Source: Furcasterigmium furcatum
Taxonomy: Eukaryota > Ascomycota > Sordariomycetes > Glomerellales > Plectosphaerellaceae
Reading direction: 5' to 3'
DNA: 64,000 nt
NCBI GenBank assembly: GCA_001599815.1
Contig: BCIA01000004.1
Location: forward strand, 2,359,076-2,423,075
In this document: positions 12,244-23,965 of the stretch, piece after piece
How the letters are laid out: every line of letters begins with the position of its first letter
Position numbering within the stretch: the stretch's first letter is position 1
Translations under genes and position numbers: made by a program
Notes under the pieces: generated by a model
Told to the model about the DNA's origin: nothing
The model's input: only the letters and a program-made list of their open reading frames with translations
Database searches by the model: none

Positions 12244-14313
12244 TTAAACCAGTGCCAGGTACCCGGCGGGCTGACCGTCTGCTCTAGACTTGGCCAACAC
12301 GACGACCATAATCTTGTCTCGCGCAACAGGCTCCATCGTCTTCTCCCTCCCATCCCTGTCCGGCGGTTGCCCCGTCTCTGTAACAGCTCTGAAAGTAAAA
12401 GGATTCCCACTCTTACCAGCTTCGACGGTGATTTGCCAAGGCGGAACGTCTAGCCCCCCTACAGCAAGTTCGACAATGGGAGAGACCACAGCGTCGGCTG
12501 CAGAGTCGTGTGTCTTCACTGACCCCTCAACCGTTACGAGGCAGCGACCAGCACTCGTAGGCGTCGCTTCGCAGCGCTGGACATCCAGCAACGGAGGTCT
12601 CGTTGGACTTTCCGCGGGTGTTCCCAGGCGGATAGAGTCTGAATCCAGAGGGGGCGTGTGCGTTGGCGCAGTCCTCAGCCCGGTGTGCTTTTCAAACGCG
12701 TTCGCCCATCGAAGAAGCCGAACATCATCATAAGCGCGGCCGGCAAAGGTCAACCCCACAGGAACCCCCTTGCCAGCGATGACGCCCATCGGGACAGTCA
12801 CAGAAGGCACGCCGAGATGGCGGAGTGCCCTGTTGCCGTTGCTGTACCACACCCCGTTCCTCCAGGCGTGCTCGGCCGCTTCGGCGTCGACGTCCGCGTT
12901 TGCCGCGCCTACATCGCCCTGGGCGGGAAACACGAAGCAGTCGCAGTTGTGCTCCGCCAGGTACTCGTCACAGAGTTGCTTGCGCATGGCCTCGAGGCTG
13001 CGCAGCGCGCCACCGAGGTTCTCGGTCTCGAGAATGGGCGCTTCCCGCGCGTAGCCCGCGAGCTTGCCCCAGTGAATGGCGTTCTTTGCAGGGAGGTGTT
13101 TGAGCTCAGCCTCGGTGCGCATGGCGTGGGGGAAGATGTTCGTCTCATCCACGGAAGAGAGGTCGGGGATGTTTGCGTCGGCGTTGTCCCGTAGGAACTG
13201 GTCCCATCCACGGGCGACTATTGGACCTCTCTCGTACCAGTTCCAGTCATCGGGGAGCCGGGCTGATCCGGCGGGCAGCAGGTTCGGGTTCTCGTAGCCT
13301 GTGGCTACTGGGAAGTCGGGGATGAGCACGACTTCGGCGCCCAGGCTTTCGAGATGCTGTTTGGCGTCCTGCCAGAGTCTCTGGACCTCGGGGCTGGTGA
13401 AGACAGGCGCCGCTCCTTCGGGAGACTGGCCACCGACATACATCGCGGGAACGGCCATTCGGACGCCCTTGAGGGAGTCGGACTCCCCGATGCCAGAAAA
13501 CAGTTGGTGGCCGGGGGAACCTCCCCAGGGTTCCTCCAGCTTGACGAACTGCTGCTCTCGCCAGAAGTCTCCCCGTGTCGAGGCATCCCGTGCGGTGACA
13601 ACCTCAAGCAGCTTCAGCAGATCCTTCATTCGCCTCGCGTGCGGCACGACCACGTCGCAGGTCGGATACAGCGGCCATTGCCCGCGGATAGATATCCAGC
13701 CCCTCGAGGGGGTGTACGCAACCAGAGCGTTGTTGGACGCCGGGGAGCGCCCCGACGAGACCGTCTCGCCGCCCATGCCAAAGGCCGCCAGCGAGGCAGA
13801 AGTCGATACCGCCGATCCGTTTGACGACCCCGACGCCCAAGCAGCGGCGAGATAGTCCGGGTTGTAGGGGTTCTCGGCCCGCCCGTATATCCCCCGCTGC
13901 ATCCCGCCATAGGCCATGGGCGGCATGTTGGTGCGGCCGATCAACACGCCACCCGCTTCCTTGATGGCGGCGACTGCGAAGGCGTCTTCGTTCGCGATGA
14001 GATTCTTGAAAGCGGGAGAGCCGCTTGCCAGCGTCATGTCCTTCACCTTGAAGCTGTCCTTGACCGTGAACGGGATGCCCTCGAGAGGTCGCACAGGCAG
14101 CCCGGAAGATCTTCGATGATCCGAGGCCGCGGCCTCGGTGAAGACATGCTCGTTGAGGATCGGGATCGAGTTGAGCGCGAGGCCCTGGCAGTCGTACAAC
14201 GCCACCCGGCGAAGATACCGGGCGACGAGTTCGACGCTGGTCAGGGCGCCCGAGGAGAGTGCATCCTGGACGTCGTCGATGGACGCATCCACCAGGTCGA
14301 GCGTGTTGGCCAT
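12244..14313 (-). CDS. Amidase-signature family amidohydrolase
   Basis: Intronless amidase of about 689 residues; it should hydrolyse a carboxamide to acid and ammonia (or amine). The frame is open further upstream, but the first ATG is at 14313 (MANTLDL). The amidase-signature fold shows GIPFTVKDSF with the catalytic Lys, and ASGSSNGSAVSTSASLAAFG with the cis-Ser region. GGETVSSGRSPASNNALVAY carries the Ser nucleophile area. The Ser-cisSer-Lys triad looks complete. After the roughly 560-residue catalytic region there is a C-terminal extension of about 120 residues, which many fungal members share but whose role is unknown. No signal peptide is visible, so the enzyme is cytosolic. It is divergent from the amidohydrolase at 14799 across a 485 bp promoter, which suggests shared control. 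Confidence 0.9.
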   Translation of the reverse strand: MANTLDLVDASIDDVQDALSSGALTSVELVARYLRRVALYDCQGLALNSIPILNEHVFTEAAASDHRRSSGLPVRPLEGIPFTVKDSFKVKDMTLASGSPAFKNLIANEDAFAVAAIKEAGGVLIGRTNMPPMAYGGMQRGIYGRAENPYNPDYLAAAWASGSSNGSAVSTSASLAAFGMGGETVSSGRSPASNNALVAYTPSRGWISIRGQWPLYPTCDVVVPHARRMKDLLKLLEVVTARDASTRGDFWREQQFVKLEEPWGGSPGHQLFSGIGESDSLKGVRMAVPAMYVGGQSPEGAAPVFTSPEVQRLWQDAKQHLESLGAEVVLIPDFPVATGYENPNLLPAGSARLPDDWNWYERGPIVARGWDQFLRDNADANIPDLSSVDETNIFPHAMRTEAELKHLPAKNAIHWGKLAGYAREAPILETENLGGALRSLEAMRKQLCDEYLAEHNCDCFVFPAQGDVGAANADVDAEAAEHAWRNGVWYSNGNRALRHLGVPSVTVPMGVIAGKGVPVGLTFAGRAYDDVRLLRWANAFEKHTGLRTAPTHTPPLDSDSIRLGTPAESPTRPPLLDVQRCEATPTSAGRCLVTVEGSVKTHDSAADAVVSPIVELAVGGLDVPPWQITVEAGKSGNPFTFRAVTETGQPPDRDGREKTMEPVARDKIMVVVLAKSRADGQPAGYLALV

Positions 14314-14798
14314 GTGCGGGGACGGGCGTTTGTCTTCTCCTGAACTGCCGACGATCGCCAGGTGCGTGAGCTGGCTAATTTCAGTGCCTTGCTGATACAA
14401 ACAGTTGAGAGAAGCTGATCATATTGACAACGCGTTATCTGGAGAGAACGAGCCGGTGCCGGGCCGGTGTCCTCGGTGGTGTAGCTGAAGGGCGCATAGA
14501 GAATGATGCTTCACGCACTCGGGATCTGACCACCCAGCAAATGCTCATCGGAGATGTGCTAGCGTCGGGTCGCGTCGACCTGCTGCTTTCGGTAGCGACG
14601 CCGCCGATCCCGCCGCCGGAGGGGCCGTGGCTCTCCGTGTGCTCGGCTCGGCCTCTTAAACGACGGACGCCGGATCCGGTATCAAGAGAATGATGCACAA
14701 TCACGCGGGGTCTGCCGGTCATATTGCATTGTCAACCTACACTCCTTCAACTTCATCTTCGGGACTTATCGTACGATCCTCATAGTACGCAGCGCACC
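14314..14798. promoter_or_regulatory. Shared divergent promoter, amidase / amidohydrolase
   Basis: A 485 bp region between two hydrolase start codons. A single regulator could act on both. I found no unambiguous TATA box or palindromic CGG pair. Confidence 0.5.
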
Positions 14799-16439
14799 AT
14801 GGCCACTCGCGTTTTCACCAACGGGCTCTTCTTCACCGGGAGCGATCTCAACGACAAACAAGAGACACATGCCACCTCGCTAGTGGTCGAGGGATCGCAA
14901 ATTGTCCACGTCGGGACTGCGGCGGACGATGCAGTCCTGGCGGCCAAGCAGTCAGGTGCCCAAGTCACCGACCTGGGCGGGCGGATCGTGGTGCCGGGCT
15001 TCATCGATGCCCACGTCCACATCCTCTTCTTCGGGCTCTCGCTGCAGAGGCTGAATGTTGAGCACTGCAAGTCTCTTGAGGAGATCCGCGCAGCCGTTTC
15101 TCACCATGCAAAGTCTCATCCAGAGCTGCCGCGGATCCTGTGCCGCGGCTGGCAGCAGTCCAGCACGAACGGAGAGGCCCTGGCCAGCGCCCTCGACGAT
15201 CTCGACCCTCGGCCCATCTACATAGACGCCCTCGACCTTCATTCATGCTGGTGCAGCACGAGCGCGCTGGCCGAGCTGCCAATTGACCGCATGAGAGAGT
15301 CCTGCCCACAGTATCTCTCTTGCGACAAGACCGGGAAGCCAACGGGTCTCGTGGCAGAGGCGGCCGTGACCGAGTTCGTGTGGGGATATCTGATGGGCAA
15401 GCACACGAGCGAAGAAATACAGGCTGCACTTGAAGCTGCATTCGACCAGTATCTCGCAGCTGGGTACACCGGAATCATCGACATGGCCATGGACAAGATG
15501 CTATGGGACGCGCTGCTGGTGTACCGAGAGAAGAAGGGTCTGCCGGTACATGTGGCCGCGCACTGGTTCGTGCCGTATATCGCGGACCCGGCAGAGCGGG
15601 ACGCTCGCCTGCAGGAGGCCCTTGAGATGCACCGTCAGTGGCACCCCTCCAAGGCGAGGGACTTCTGCGTCGTGGGCGTCAAGCTCATCTGCGACGGCGT
15701 GGTCGACGGGTGCACCGCCGCATTGAGCCATCCATACGGCGACCAGACGCAGCTCGTGCACCCGGTTTGGCCAGCAGAGGAGATGAAGCAGACCATTCAG
15801 CAAATCGTGGACGCCGGGATCCAGTGCGCGATCCACGCCATCGGCGATGTCGCAGTCACCCAGGCCATCGACTGCATCGAGGCTGCCAGGGATCCCCGGG
15901 GCCGCCACCGCATCGAGCATCTCGAGGTCACCAACGCAGAGGACGCAGCACGCCTTGGGAGGATCGGCATCACGGCATCTGTCCAGCCCATTCACTCCGA
16001 CCCGGCACGGCTCATCGGCTACAGCAAGCTTCTCGGACCGGAGAAATGGGCGAGGGCATTCCCCTACCGGGAGTTCCTGGACGGCGACGCCTGCGTGGCG
16101 ATCGGCTCCGACGCGCCCACCGCCACTCACCGCCCGCTGCACAACCTCTACTGCGCGACGACTCGGAAATCAGTTGTCAAGCCTGACTATCCCGGCCGGA
16201 CGAACCCGAGCGGCTCGCTCACGCTGGTGAACGCCGTGACGGCGGCGACGCGCGGGGCCGCCTACTCGCGGTTCGCGGAGACTTGGACGGGAAGCCTGCA
16301 AGAGGGGCTTAGAGCTGACTTTTTGGTGCTGGATAGTACATGGAACCCGGAGAAGCTCTTGGAAGCGAGCGTGTGGCAGACGTGGGCTGGGGGCGAGAAG
16401 GTGTATCAATCGGAGTCTTCGTCAGGGGCAAAGTTGTGA
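14799..16439 (+). CDS. Amidohydrolase (YtcJ-like, amidohydrolase 3)
   Basis: Intronless metal-dependent hydrolase of 546 residues; the ATG at 14799 has good context (CACCATGG). The N-terminal beta-sandwich holds VVEGSQIVHVG, then PGFIDAHVHILFFG gives the HxH metal ligands of the TIM barrel. AIHAIGD and HRIEHLEV supply later histidines, and CVAIGSDAPTATHRPL carries the catalytic Asp. The C-terminal ADFLVLD closes the sandwich. Relatives include N-acyl amino-acid, hydantoin and formamide-type hydrolases, so amide or imide cleavage is likely but the substrate is open. It is divergent from the amidase and 0.7 kb upstream of a copper amine oxidase on the same strand. Confidence 0.9.
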   Translation: MATRVFTNGLFFTGSDLNDKQETHATSLVVEGSQIVHVGTAADDAVLAAKQSGAQVTDLGGRIVVPGFIDAHVHILFFGLSLQRLNVEHCKSLEEIRAAVSHHAKSHPELPRILCRGWQQSSTNGEALASALDDLDPRPIYIDALDLHSCWCSTSALAELPIDRMRESCPQYLSCDKTGKPTGLVAEAAVTEFVWGYLMGKHTSEEIQAALEAAFDQYLAAGYTGIIDMAMDKMLWDALLVYREKKGLPVHVAAHWFVPYIADPAERDARLQEALEMHRQWHPSKARDFCVVGVKLICDGVVDGCTAALSHPYGDQTQLVHPVWPAEEMKQTIQQIVDAGIQCAIHAIGDVAVTQAIDCIEAARDPRGRHRIEHLEVTNAEDAARLGRIGITASVQPIHSDPARLIGYSKLLGPEKWARAFPYREFLDGDACVAIGSDAPTATHRPLHNLYCATTRKSVVKPDYPGRTNPSGSLTLVNAVTAATRGAAYSRFAETWTGSLQEGLRADFLVLDSTWNPEKLLEASVWQTWAGGEKVYQSESSSGAKL

Positions 16440-17114
16440 AGTATACGGACATAGTAGTAGTAGGTAGTCTATCAAATGCACACTGGGACCCATGTCAGGT
16501 GAAGAAAGACACTGCATTCACACTCCTGCTTCGTCGTGCGCCATGTTTTCTGAAATGATCTCGGTGGACGCATGCCGCCTTTTCTTTTGAGAATGGATCC
16601 CGACTGTTCTAATCGTGTGATCCTTGAACCGCCCGCCCCAACTTCGGTGTAAGTGAGATGGCAGGGAGCCTCAGATTTGCCTTATCTGGCATCCGATGGC
16701 CCCTGATACGGCATCGCCTCGTCAGTTGCTAGCTTGGATCTGGAGCTGGCTCCGGGACCCGACGATGCTGTCGCGTCGCATCGAGCTTCCCCTTTTGGGA
16801 GCCGACGTCGCGACCAGGATCTCCCACCACCAGTTTCCGGCCCGCGGCATGCACTTGTTGTCAACTTGCTGCCATCCGCGACTAGCCCAACGCTCTGGGC
16901 CCGGAGGAAGGCCTAGATTTCTCAGGTCATGTCGTACGTTTGAGAATCGGGACAGAGAATGAAAAGGGACAGAGTTCGTGCACCATTGCCATTTAAGCCG
17001 CCTCGCCGACTTGCAGAACGGACACAACGGTTCTTCCCCGACTCTACAGCACATTGGCAAGTATCTACCCGGGCCTCAACCTCTCGAGCCCAAGCCGCAC
17101 CCCAGTCTGCCGCC
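16440..17114. other. Intergenic region before amine oxidase
   Basis: 675 bp; it must hold the amidohydrolase terminator and the amine oxidase promoter. The frame of the next gene is open upstream to 16959 but has no reason to be coding there. Nothing else seen. Confidence 0.5.
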
Positions 17115-19417
17115 ATGACGCCTCAGCCCCATCCCCTCCTCCCCCTCAGCGTTGTTGAGACCAACACGGTCCGCAACGTCGTGCGGGCGGCGCACCCTCA
17201 GGCCGTGCTCAAGTTCCGGGTCATCTACCTAGAGGAACCACCAAAGGCGGTCCTCAGCAAATTCCTGGACCTTGAACATGCCGGGGGTTTAACGCCATCC
17301 ACGCCCCGACCTCCCCGCCTTGCTCGGGTGCACTTCGACACGGCCCTTGGTGGCAAGCCTCCCTTGTCTCACGAGGCCCTGGTCGACATCAAGACAAGGA
17401 GGATCACGTCCATCGAGTCTGTCCGTGCTGATGCCCACGCAGCCTTCACCCTGTATGATCCTGTCATGGCATCACACCCTTCAGTTCTTGCTAACCCTCG
17501 CCAGTGAGGAACTTGAGGATGTCCGCCAGATCTGCCGGGGCTCCGCCATCTTCCGAGACCGAATCTCAAAGTTCAAACTCCCCAAAGGCTTCGAAGTCGT
17601 TGTCGAACCATGGCCCTACGGCGGCCTCGATGTAGCCGATGATCCCAGTCGCCGCCACATGCAGGCACTGATTTATGCCGCCGAGACCAAGAATCCAGAC
17701 TCGAACTTCTACGGGTACCCCCTGCCCATCATCCCCGTCGTCGACGCCGTGACGCGAGAGGTCATTCGGATCCATGAGGTTGCCACGGGCGGCGGCGACG
17801 ATCCTCACGTGGTACCCGAGGGCCAACATGCCCATGTCTCTGTTGACCATATGGCACCGTCTGATTACATCCCGGAACTCCTCCCGGGTGGTCTGCGCAC
17901 AGATCTCAAGGAGCTCAACGTCCTGCAGCCTGACGGGCCAAGCTTCAGTGTGCAGGACGATAGCGTGATCAGCTGGCAAAAGTGGACGATGAGGGTCACT
18001 TTCAACCCTCGGGAGGGCGCCGTGCTGCATGATGTCCGCTTCGAGGACCGGAGTGTGCTGTATCGCCTCTCCATCAGCGACATGACCGTCCCGTACGCGG
18101 ACCCTAGGCAGCCCTTCCACCGCAAGCAAGCCTTCGACTTTGGCGACGGCGCGCTCGGCGATGCGTGTAACAATCTGAAGCTCGGCTGCGACTGTCTGGG
18201 AGTCATCAAGGTAAGCAGCTACTTACTACCTGCACAGTTGACTTTAGAGTGAACGCACGCAATGCTGACACCCCTGCAGTATTTCGATGGTGTCTTGGTA
18301 GACCATGATGGCAAGGCCCGCGAAGCCAAGAACGTCATCTGCCTTCATGAACAGGACAACGGAATCAACTGGAAGCACACGAACTGGCGGACCGGGAGGT
18401 CTCTCGTGACGCGGAGGCGGGAGCTCGTCATCCAGTTCATCATCACTCTGGCCAATTACGAGTACATCTTCTGCGTGAGTCGCCCAGCGTAGCCCCTTCG
18501 ACGATCATCTACTGACAATTCTCCTCAAGTACATCTTCGACCAAGCAGGTGCCGTCACAGTTCAGGCCCGGGCCACGGGCATCGTCTCGTCCGTCAGCAT
18601 CGAGGACGGGAAAACCGCTCCCTGGGGCAACGTTGTCGCCCCCGGCGTCCTCGCTCAGAACCACCAGCACATCTTCTGCGTCCGCATCGATCCCGCCATC
18701 GACGGCCACGAAAACACCGTCGTCCAGCAGGAATCCCTCCCCATGCGCATCGATGCCCGCACGAACCCCAACGGCAACGCGTACGAGGTCGTCAACACGC
18801 CGATCACATCGTCCTGTGGCCTCGACGCCAACCCCATGACCGACAGGGTCTTCAAGGTGCAAAACCTGGACAGGCTGAACCCCATCAGCGGGCAGCCCGT
18901 CGGCTACAAGATCCTCCCGCCTGTGACACAGCTACTCCTCGCCGACCCCAGCTCCACGCAGGCGAAGCGGGCGCTCTTCGCCCAGCGCCACCTCTGGGTG
19001 ACCAGGCATCGCGACAACGAGTTCTACGCCGGCGGGAGGTACACCCTGCAGTCCACCAGGGAGATCGAGGGCGTGGCGGACGCCGCCGCCAGGAACGACG
19101 ACGTGCTGCAGAAGGACGTCGTGGTCTGGAGCGTCTTCGGGCTCACGCACAACCCGAGGGTGGAGGACTGGCCGATCATGTGAGTAGTCGCGGTAGACGA
19201 CCGAAAGGAGCAAAGCACTGATCTGAACGATGACAGGCCGGTCGAGATCCTCGAGCTGCACATCAAGCCCGCGGACTTCTTCACGGGCAACCCATCCCGA
19301 GATGTGCCCGGTAACAGGAACATTGCATCTCAGCTCGCCAAAGGCAACGAAACCTCTCGAGAGGCGAAGCCCTGCTGCCCTCCAAGCGGCAAGAATGGCA
19401 ATCTCTCCCGGCTGTGA
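17115..19417 (+). CDS. Copper-containing primary amine oxidase, peroxisomal
   Basis: TPQ-type amine oxidase of about 689 residues: RCH2NH2 + O2 + H2O gives aldehyde, NH3 and H2O2. Exons are 17115-17452, 17505-18210, 18280-18474, 18530-19179 and 19237-19417. The cofactor Tyr lies in ANYEYIF near residue 408. Copper ligands are the HxH in NHQHIFCVRID (about 458 and 460) and the His of LTHNPRVEDWP (about 620). The protein ends SRL, a usable peroxisomal targeting signal 1, which fits the peroxisomal yeast amine oxidases and keeps the peroxide next to catalase. No signal peptide is visible. The neighbours are two amide hydrolases upstream and a Zn2Cys6 gene ending 41 bp downstream on the other strand. 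It could deaminate an amine released by those hydrolases. Confidence 0.93.
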
Positions 19418-19458
19418 CAGATCCCTTGTTGCAGTAGAGTGAGCTAGACCTTTTCTTT

Positions 19459-21099
19459 TCATATAATGGTTATCTCGACCTCGTGGCGCCTCGCCGCTGC
19501 ATCGGCATCAAAGCCGTCCGACCCAGACTCCCACGCCTCGTCGAGTATGCCGAAGAGGATCAGCGTATGTTTCTTCGAGCCCGTGTCTAGGGCCAGGATC
19601 TGGCGGCGCATCCTCTGTAGATCCTCCCGCCACGGATCATTCACGCGCCTCTGTGCGACGACCTGCAAGCTGCCGTACACGAGGGGGAACAGAGCGAGAT
19701 GCTGGGCCTGCGGCGGCCCCGACGCCTCCCAGTTCTTCTCGTTGAGCACGGCGCTCAGGCAGCTGAAGAGGCGGAAGAGGATCAGGTCTGTAGAGGGTAC
19801 TCTTCCCTCGGGTACGGCACTCATGCCGGTGTTGCGGCGGGAAGGGGACGAAGCTTCGAGAGCTTGTCTGTGGCGGATGGCGAGGATCCCCGCGTACTTG
19901 TAGCAGTCCCAGAGATGGCATTCCCACAGAGCCGAGCCGATCTGGCCTGACCAATCCCACAACATTTCTTCTCCCCGTCTATCTTCATCGTGATTGTGCC
20001 AAGTGGAGGAAAGGAGGTCAAGGAGCGTGCGAGGAAGGCCCGTGATGGGCTCTACTCCGCCGTCGGATGGGGGGTCCCACGCGGACTGCAGCTCTCTGAA
20101 TCGCGGCCAGAGCCCCCTGGATGCGGTACTCCGTCCGAGCACAAACATTGGCATGTCGAGTATACTCATGTTTTCGATCAAGTGCCTCATGCCGAGGTGG
20201 TAACGAGGATTTGGTCGGATCAGTGACAGGTCAATGCCGCCGTGGCAAACATCAAGAAACTGGTAAAACGTCGAGGTCCACGGCAGACCCTGAATGAGCT
20301 AAAGCCGAGAAGGTTAATACCAAACCAGAGAGGAAGGGATGGGAGACTTGCATGAAGCGTGCAGAGTAGCAGTCCCGCCATGAAAGACTCCTCGGGGATC
20401 ACGTCCGTCTGCCTCATCATCTCACGGCGGAACATCTCGAGCGCCTTGCCCGTCTGCTCCAGGGCCAGGACGGACGAGCCGTTGCTGAGAACCTCCTGCA
20501 AGGTAGCGCAGACAAGCCTGAGGACTGGAGACCCGGGAAGCGCGTCCCTCATTGCCTCCACGGCACACTCACTTGCTTTCTTGGCATATAATCGATGGAT
20601 CCCCTCGTTGAAGACTGTCCATCCGTCAGCTTCCGACGCAGGGCATCCGCAACAACAACAACATAGACTCACATTTCTCCAGAATGGGTCCGTATTCGTC
20701 ATCGATGATGGGAAGGACAAGGGGGGGCTCCCACCCCGCAACGGAATATGGGGTAGACGAATCCGGGGCTGTGACATGGCCTGGCGAGTCTTGGTGCAGG
20801 GTCGTCAAGGGGTTGGAGTGCTCGTGCGGGGCCCCGGCGGGTGACTCGGAGGTGTTTGTCGCGGTCCTACTCGTAGTAGCATCTGGAGACGGATGTTCGT
20901 GTGTCGGAGCTTTGAAGGGGACCGCCCTGCCAGCAAGATGACCGCGAGTGGCGACAGTGTTGCTCCATGTGAGCCGCGTCTCATAACCGCCGCATCGTAC
21001 GCTTCGGGCGAGACACTGGCCGCACTCGGGGCGAGCCTCGTCGCACTTCTTCTTTCGCTTCCTGCATGTCGCACAGCCGCGTCTGGATCTCGTCGCCAT
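19459..21099 (-). CDS. Zn2Cys6 transcription factor
   Basis: Nuclear regulator of about 509 residues. Exons are 20673-21099, 20352-20614 and 19459-20298. The zinc cluster is at the extreme N-terminus: RRGCATCRKRKKKCDE, then PECGQCLARSVRCGGY. A Ser/Pro/Thr-rich linker and a fungal-specific domain of the C6-transactivator type follow (for example CTLHLIQGLPWTSTFYQFLD). The second intron (20299-20351) begins GCAAGT and ends TTTAG, so it is a GC-AG intron; no nearby GT donor gives an open frame. The gene converges on the amine oxidase and is divergent from the MFS carrier at 21798. This makes it the natural candidate regulator of the 12-28 kb cluster (inference). Confidence 0.85.
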
Positions 21100-21797
21100 T
21101 GAGGGCGTCCCGCTTACCCCGGACTCTGCTCTGCGCGGTGGCAAGCCCCAGGGTCTATTGACTTGTTGGCACACACCGGACCGGTGCCGGTCGTTCTCCC
21201 GGGCCGGCTATCGTCTCTCGTATCGCAGACGATAAGAGTGGCGTCCGCGGCAAGGGGATTCGGCATGCGACATTCCAATCCCAAGGTCTGGAGTGCATGA
21301 AGAAGGTAATGCAAGATGAGCGAGTGGGCATCGATCGACTTGGCCGCAGAAGCGACGAGCTGTCGGCACCGCTAAACCGAACACGGAAGCTCGACGCGAC
21401 ACTCCAGCGATAAGGCTAGGTCCCCTACTAGTCGCATCGCCTCGTGGCCGTCACGAGACTGGAGGTACTTGGGCTAGAACTAAGAAGCAGTGGTAATGCT
21501 AAGTAGCAAAGGCTCTCGGCTTCCCCGCGGGGTTATCGGGTCAAGCATGATAAGGTTCAGTTGTCGTTCAAGCTGTGTCACCAAATCAAACACTACCAAG
21601 ATATCTCGAACAACGACGCTCTTATCTCTCCTCGGCCAGGCCAGGTGCAGCGAGAAGTACAAAAGGATCATGAGATTCTCCGGCTACAATGAGAATTCAT
21701 GCTCGACTTCCATGCTCGCACTGATTCAAGCGGCTCCGTGTCTTCGCATACCCACGCTCCATCTCCCTTGCCGAACATCGGAACAACTATTGCCACC
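21100..21797. promoter_or_regulatory. Divergent promoter, regulator / MFS carrier
   Basis: A 698 bp region between two start codons. No clear TATA box. The small ORFs in both directions carry no recognisable domain. Confidence 0.45.
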
Positions 21798-23800
21798 ATG
21801 GCCTCGACGAGGGACCATTCACTGCCACCCGGGACAGTGTACTTGTTGGAATGTAAGTCGACTTGCTCTGTCATGAGTCGATTCAATACGCTGACAAGAG
21901 CGGCGGCGTAGATGAGGCTGCTCGCGACTCATCCGAGGTCGTGCTCGTGCCTCGGCCAACAAACGACCCGAATGAACCCCTGGTATGTATCTGTCCGTCA
22001 ACTATTGAAGAACCCGGCTGAGCAGTGACAGAACTGGAGCATGACCCGGAAGGCCATCAACTTTATCCTCATCGTTGCGATGGCCGCCATGGCCTTCACC
22101 CTGTATGCCTTCTCCCTCCCCGTACCGCACTGCAAATACATGCAGGCGAACATCTCTGACCGCGCTCCAGAGTCACGTTTCAAGCAACCTTCTGGCAGCA
22201 GATGGTGGTCGACCTCGATACCAGCATGGACCTGCTCAGCAACGGCAACAGCGCCCAGCTCGCGGGCCTGGCCCTCGGCTGCTTCTTCTTCATCCCCTTC
22301 GCGGTCAAGTATGGCCGCCGGCCCGTGTACATTGTGTCAGTGGCAGTCATGGCTGGCGGCTCCTGGTGGTCATCGCGGCTCCAGTCCTACCCGGAGATGA
22401 TGGTGGCCAACTTTCTCACGGGCCTTGCCGGTTCCATCAACGAGACGACGGTGCAGATGACGGTACGTATTATCTTCTCCAGCTGACCGACACGTAGCAA
22501 GGTGGATGCTGACGAAGGTCTCGCACAGATCTCGGACCTCTTCTTCGTGCACCAACGCGGAACGGCCAATGCCGTGTACTTCCTCGGCGTCATGATCGGC
22601 AGCTTCGTGTGTCCCATCCCAGCCGGCGCGATCGCGGCGACCGAGGGATGGCGCTGGAGCTACTACGCTCTCTCCATCGCGTTGACGGGCCTGACCATCA
22701 TCTTCATCTTTGCGTTCGAAGAGACCAAGTACGTCCGCCGCCCGACGACGACCATGACTGTCGGGCCCGACGCGCACGAGGCCAACACGGACACCAAGGA
22801 ATCCGACCCTCCAAGCCCCGGTGCCGCCCAGGACGAGCGCAAGGAGTCAAATCCGCTGGACATCTGCACGTCAGCCCGGGAGACAAGTACTGAGGCCGTC
22901 CCCGCCCTCAACACGTACTGGCAGCGCATGCGCCTCATCACACCAACCGACGAAAGCTTGTGGGAGATTCTCATCGCGCCGCTTCGAGTCATATTCTTCC
23001 CCCACGTCCTCTTTCCCGCCATCCAGTTCTCCTTCACAGTATCCTGGCTGGTGCTCATTGTCATCATGTCGTCCATCTTTTTCTCTAGCCCGCCGTACAA
23101 CTTCACCACGGCAGGCATCGGCTACATGAACCTCGGGCCCTTCGTTGGAGCCATGCTGGGTGCTGTCTACGGCGGACCAATCTCGGATTGGTCCGTCAAG
23201 TACTTCGCGAGGCGGAACGGCGGCCTCTTCGAGCCGGAGATGCGACTGTATCTTCTGACGATCCCAGCTCTCGTCATGTCTGGCGGTCTCATCATGTTTG
23301 GAGTCACCGCAAGCATGGTACGTGCCTACTGAGAGGAGTACCCGCCACCCCTTCACCGAGCGAGCAACTGACCGGCCACAGGGTATGCACTGGATCTTCC
23401 CCAGCATCGGCGGCGCCATGTTTGCCGCCGGCCTGGGCGCTTCCGGCGAGATCACGTTTACCTTTGTCATAGATACATACCGCGACGTAAGTTCTGACAC
23501 TAGACTAGACGCACACAACTCGTCTAACTTAGACTTTCTTGACAGATTGTTGCGGAAGCGTTCGTCGGCATCTCGTTCCTCCGAAATGTCGGCGGAATCA
23601 TACTCCCCCTTGTCCGTCCGCATGGGGCGGCGGCGATGGGGTTCAGGAACCAGTTCATTCTTGTTGGCGCAATCGCCTTCACGGTTGCGATGCTGCACAT
23701 TCCCATGATCATCTGGGGAAAGACTCTCCGGAGGAGGTTCGCGCCCCGTTATTACAAGGTCGTTGAGCAGCTTAAGGCAAAGAACAAGACTACTGGGTAG
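21798..23800 (+). CDS. MFS transporter, drug:H+ antiporter (DHA1)-like
   Basis: Membrane carrier of about 545 residues. Exons are 21798-21852, 21912-21982, 22032-22102, 22171-22462, 22529-23317, 23382-23486 and 23546-23800; all six introns are GT-AG and the sum closes in frame. The N-terminal tail ends in NDPNEPLNW, the usual lead into segment 1. A motif-A-like FAVKYGRRPVYIV lies between segments 2 and 3. EGWRWSYYA precedes a central hydrophilic loop of about 100 residues (22730-22960). The second half has IDTYRDIVAEAFVGISFLRN. Fungal members move organic cations, drugs or polyamines, usually outward. It lies between a Zn2Cys6 gene and an ACS importer. Confidence 0.88.
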
Positions 23801-23965
23801 GCCTGAGTCTAACGTCCAGAGCTGGACAGCGAGATGTCCTGCTTGACATTGGACGGTCCTCTCTCGTATTTGGGGAGCCGGACGACCGTGGTCTGGGCAT
23901 TCCAGCTCCGTCTACTCTATCATAGTGAATACAAGCCAGTAGCAGTGCTCAAGATTGCTTCCGTC

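Noticed and set aside
15501..16142. Minus-strand ORF over the amidohydrolase
   Set aside because: Composition shadow of a clear YtcJ-like gene; no family features.
22871..23698. Minus-strand ORF of 275 codons over the DHA-type carrier
   Set aside because: Antisense shadow of the transporter exons. It has no membrane segments and no motif.
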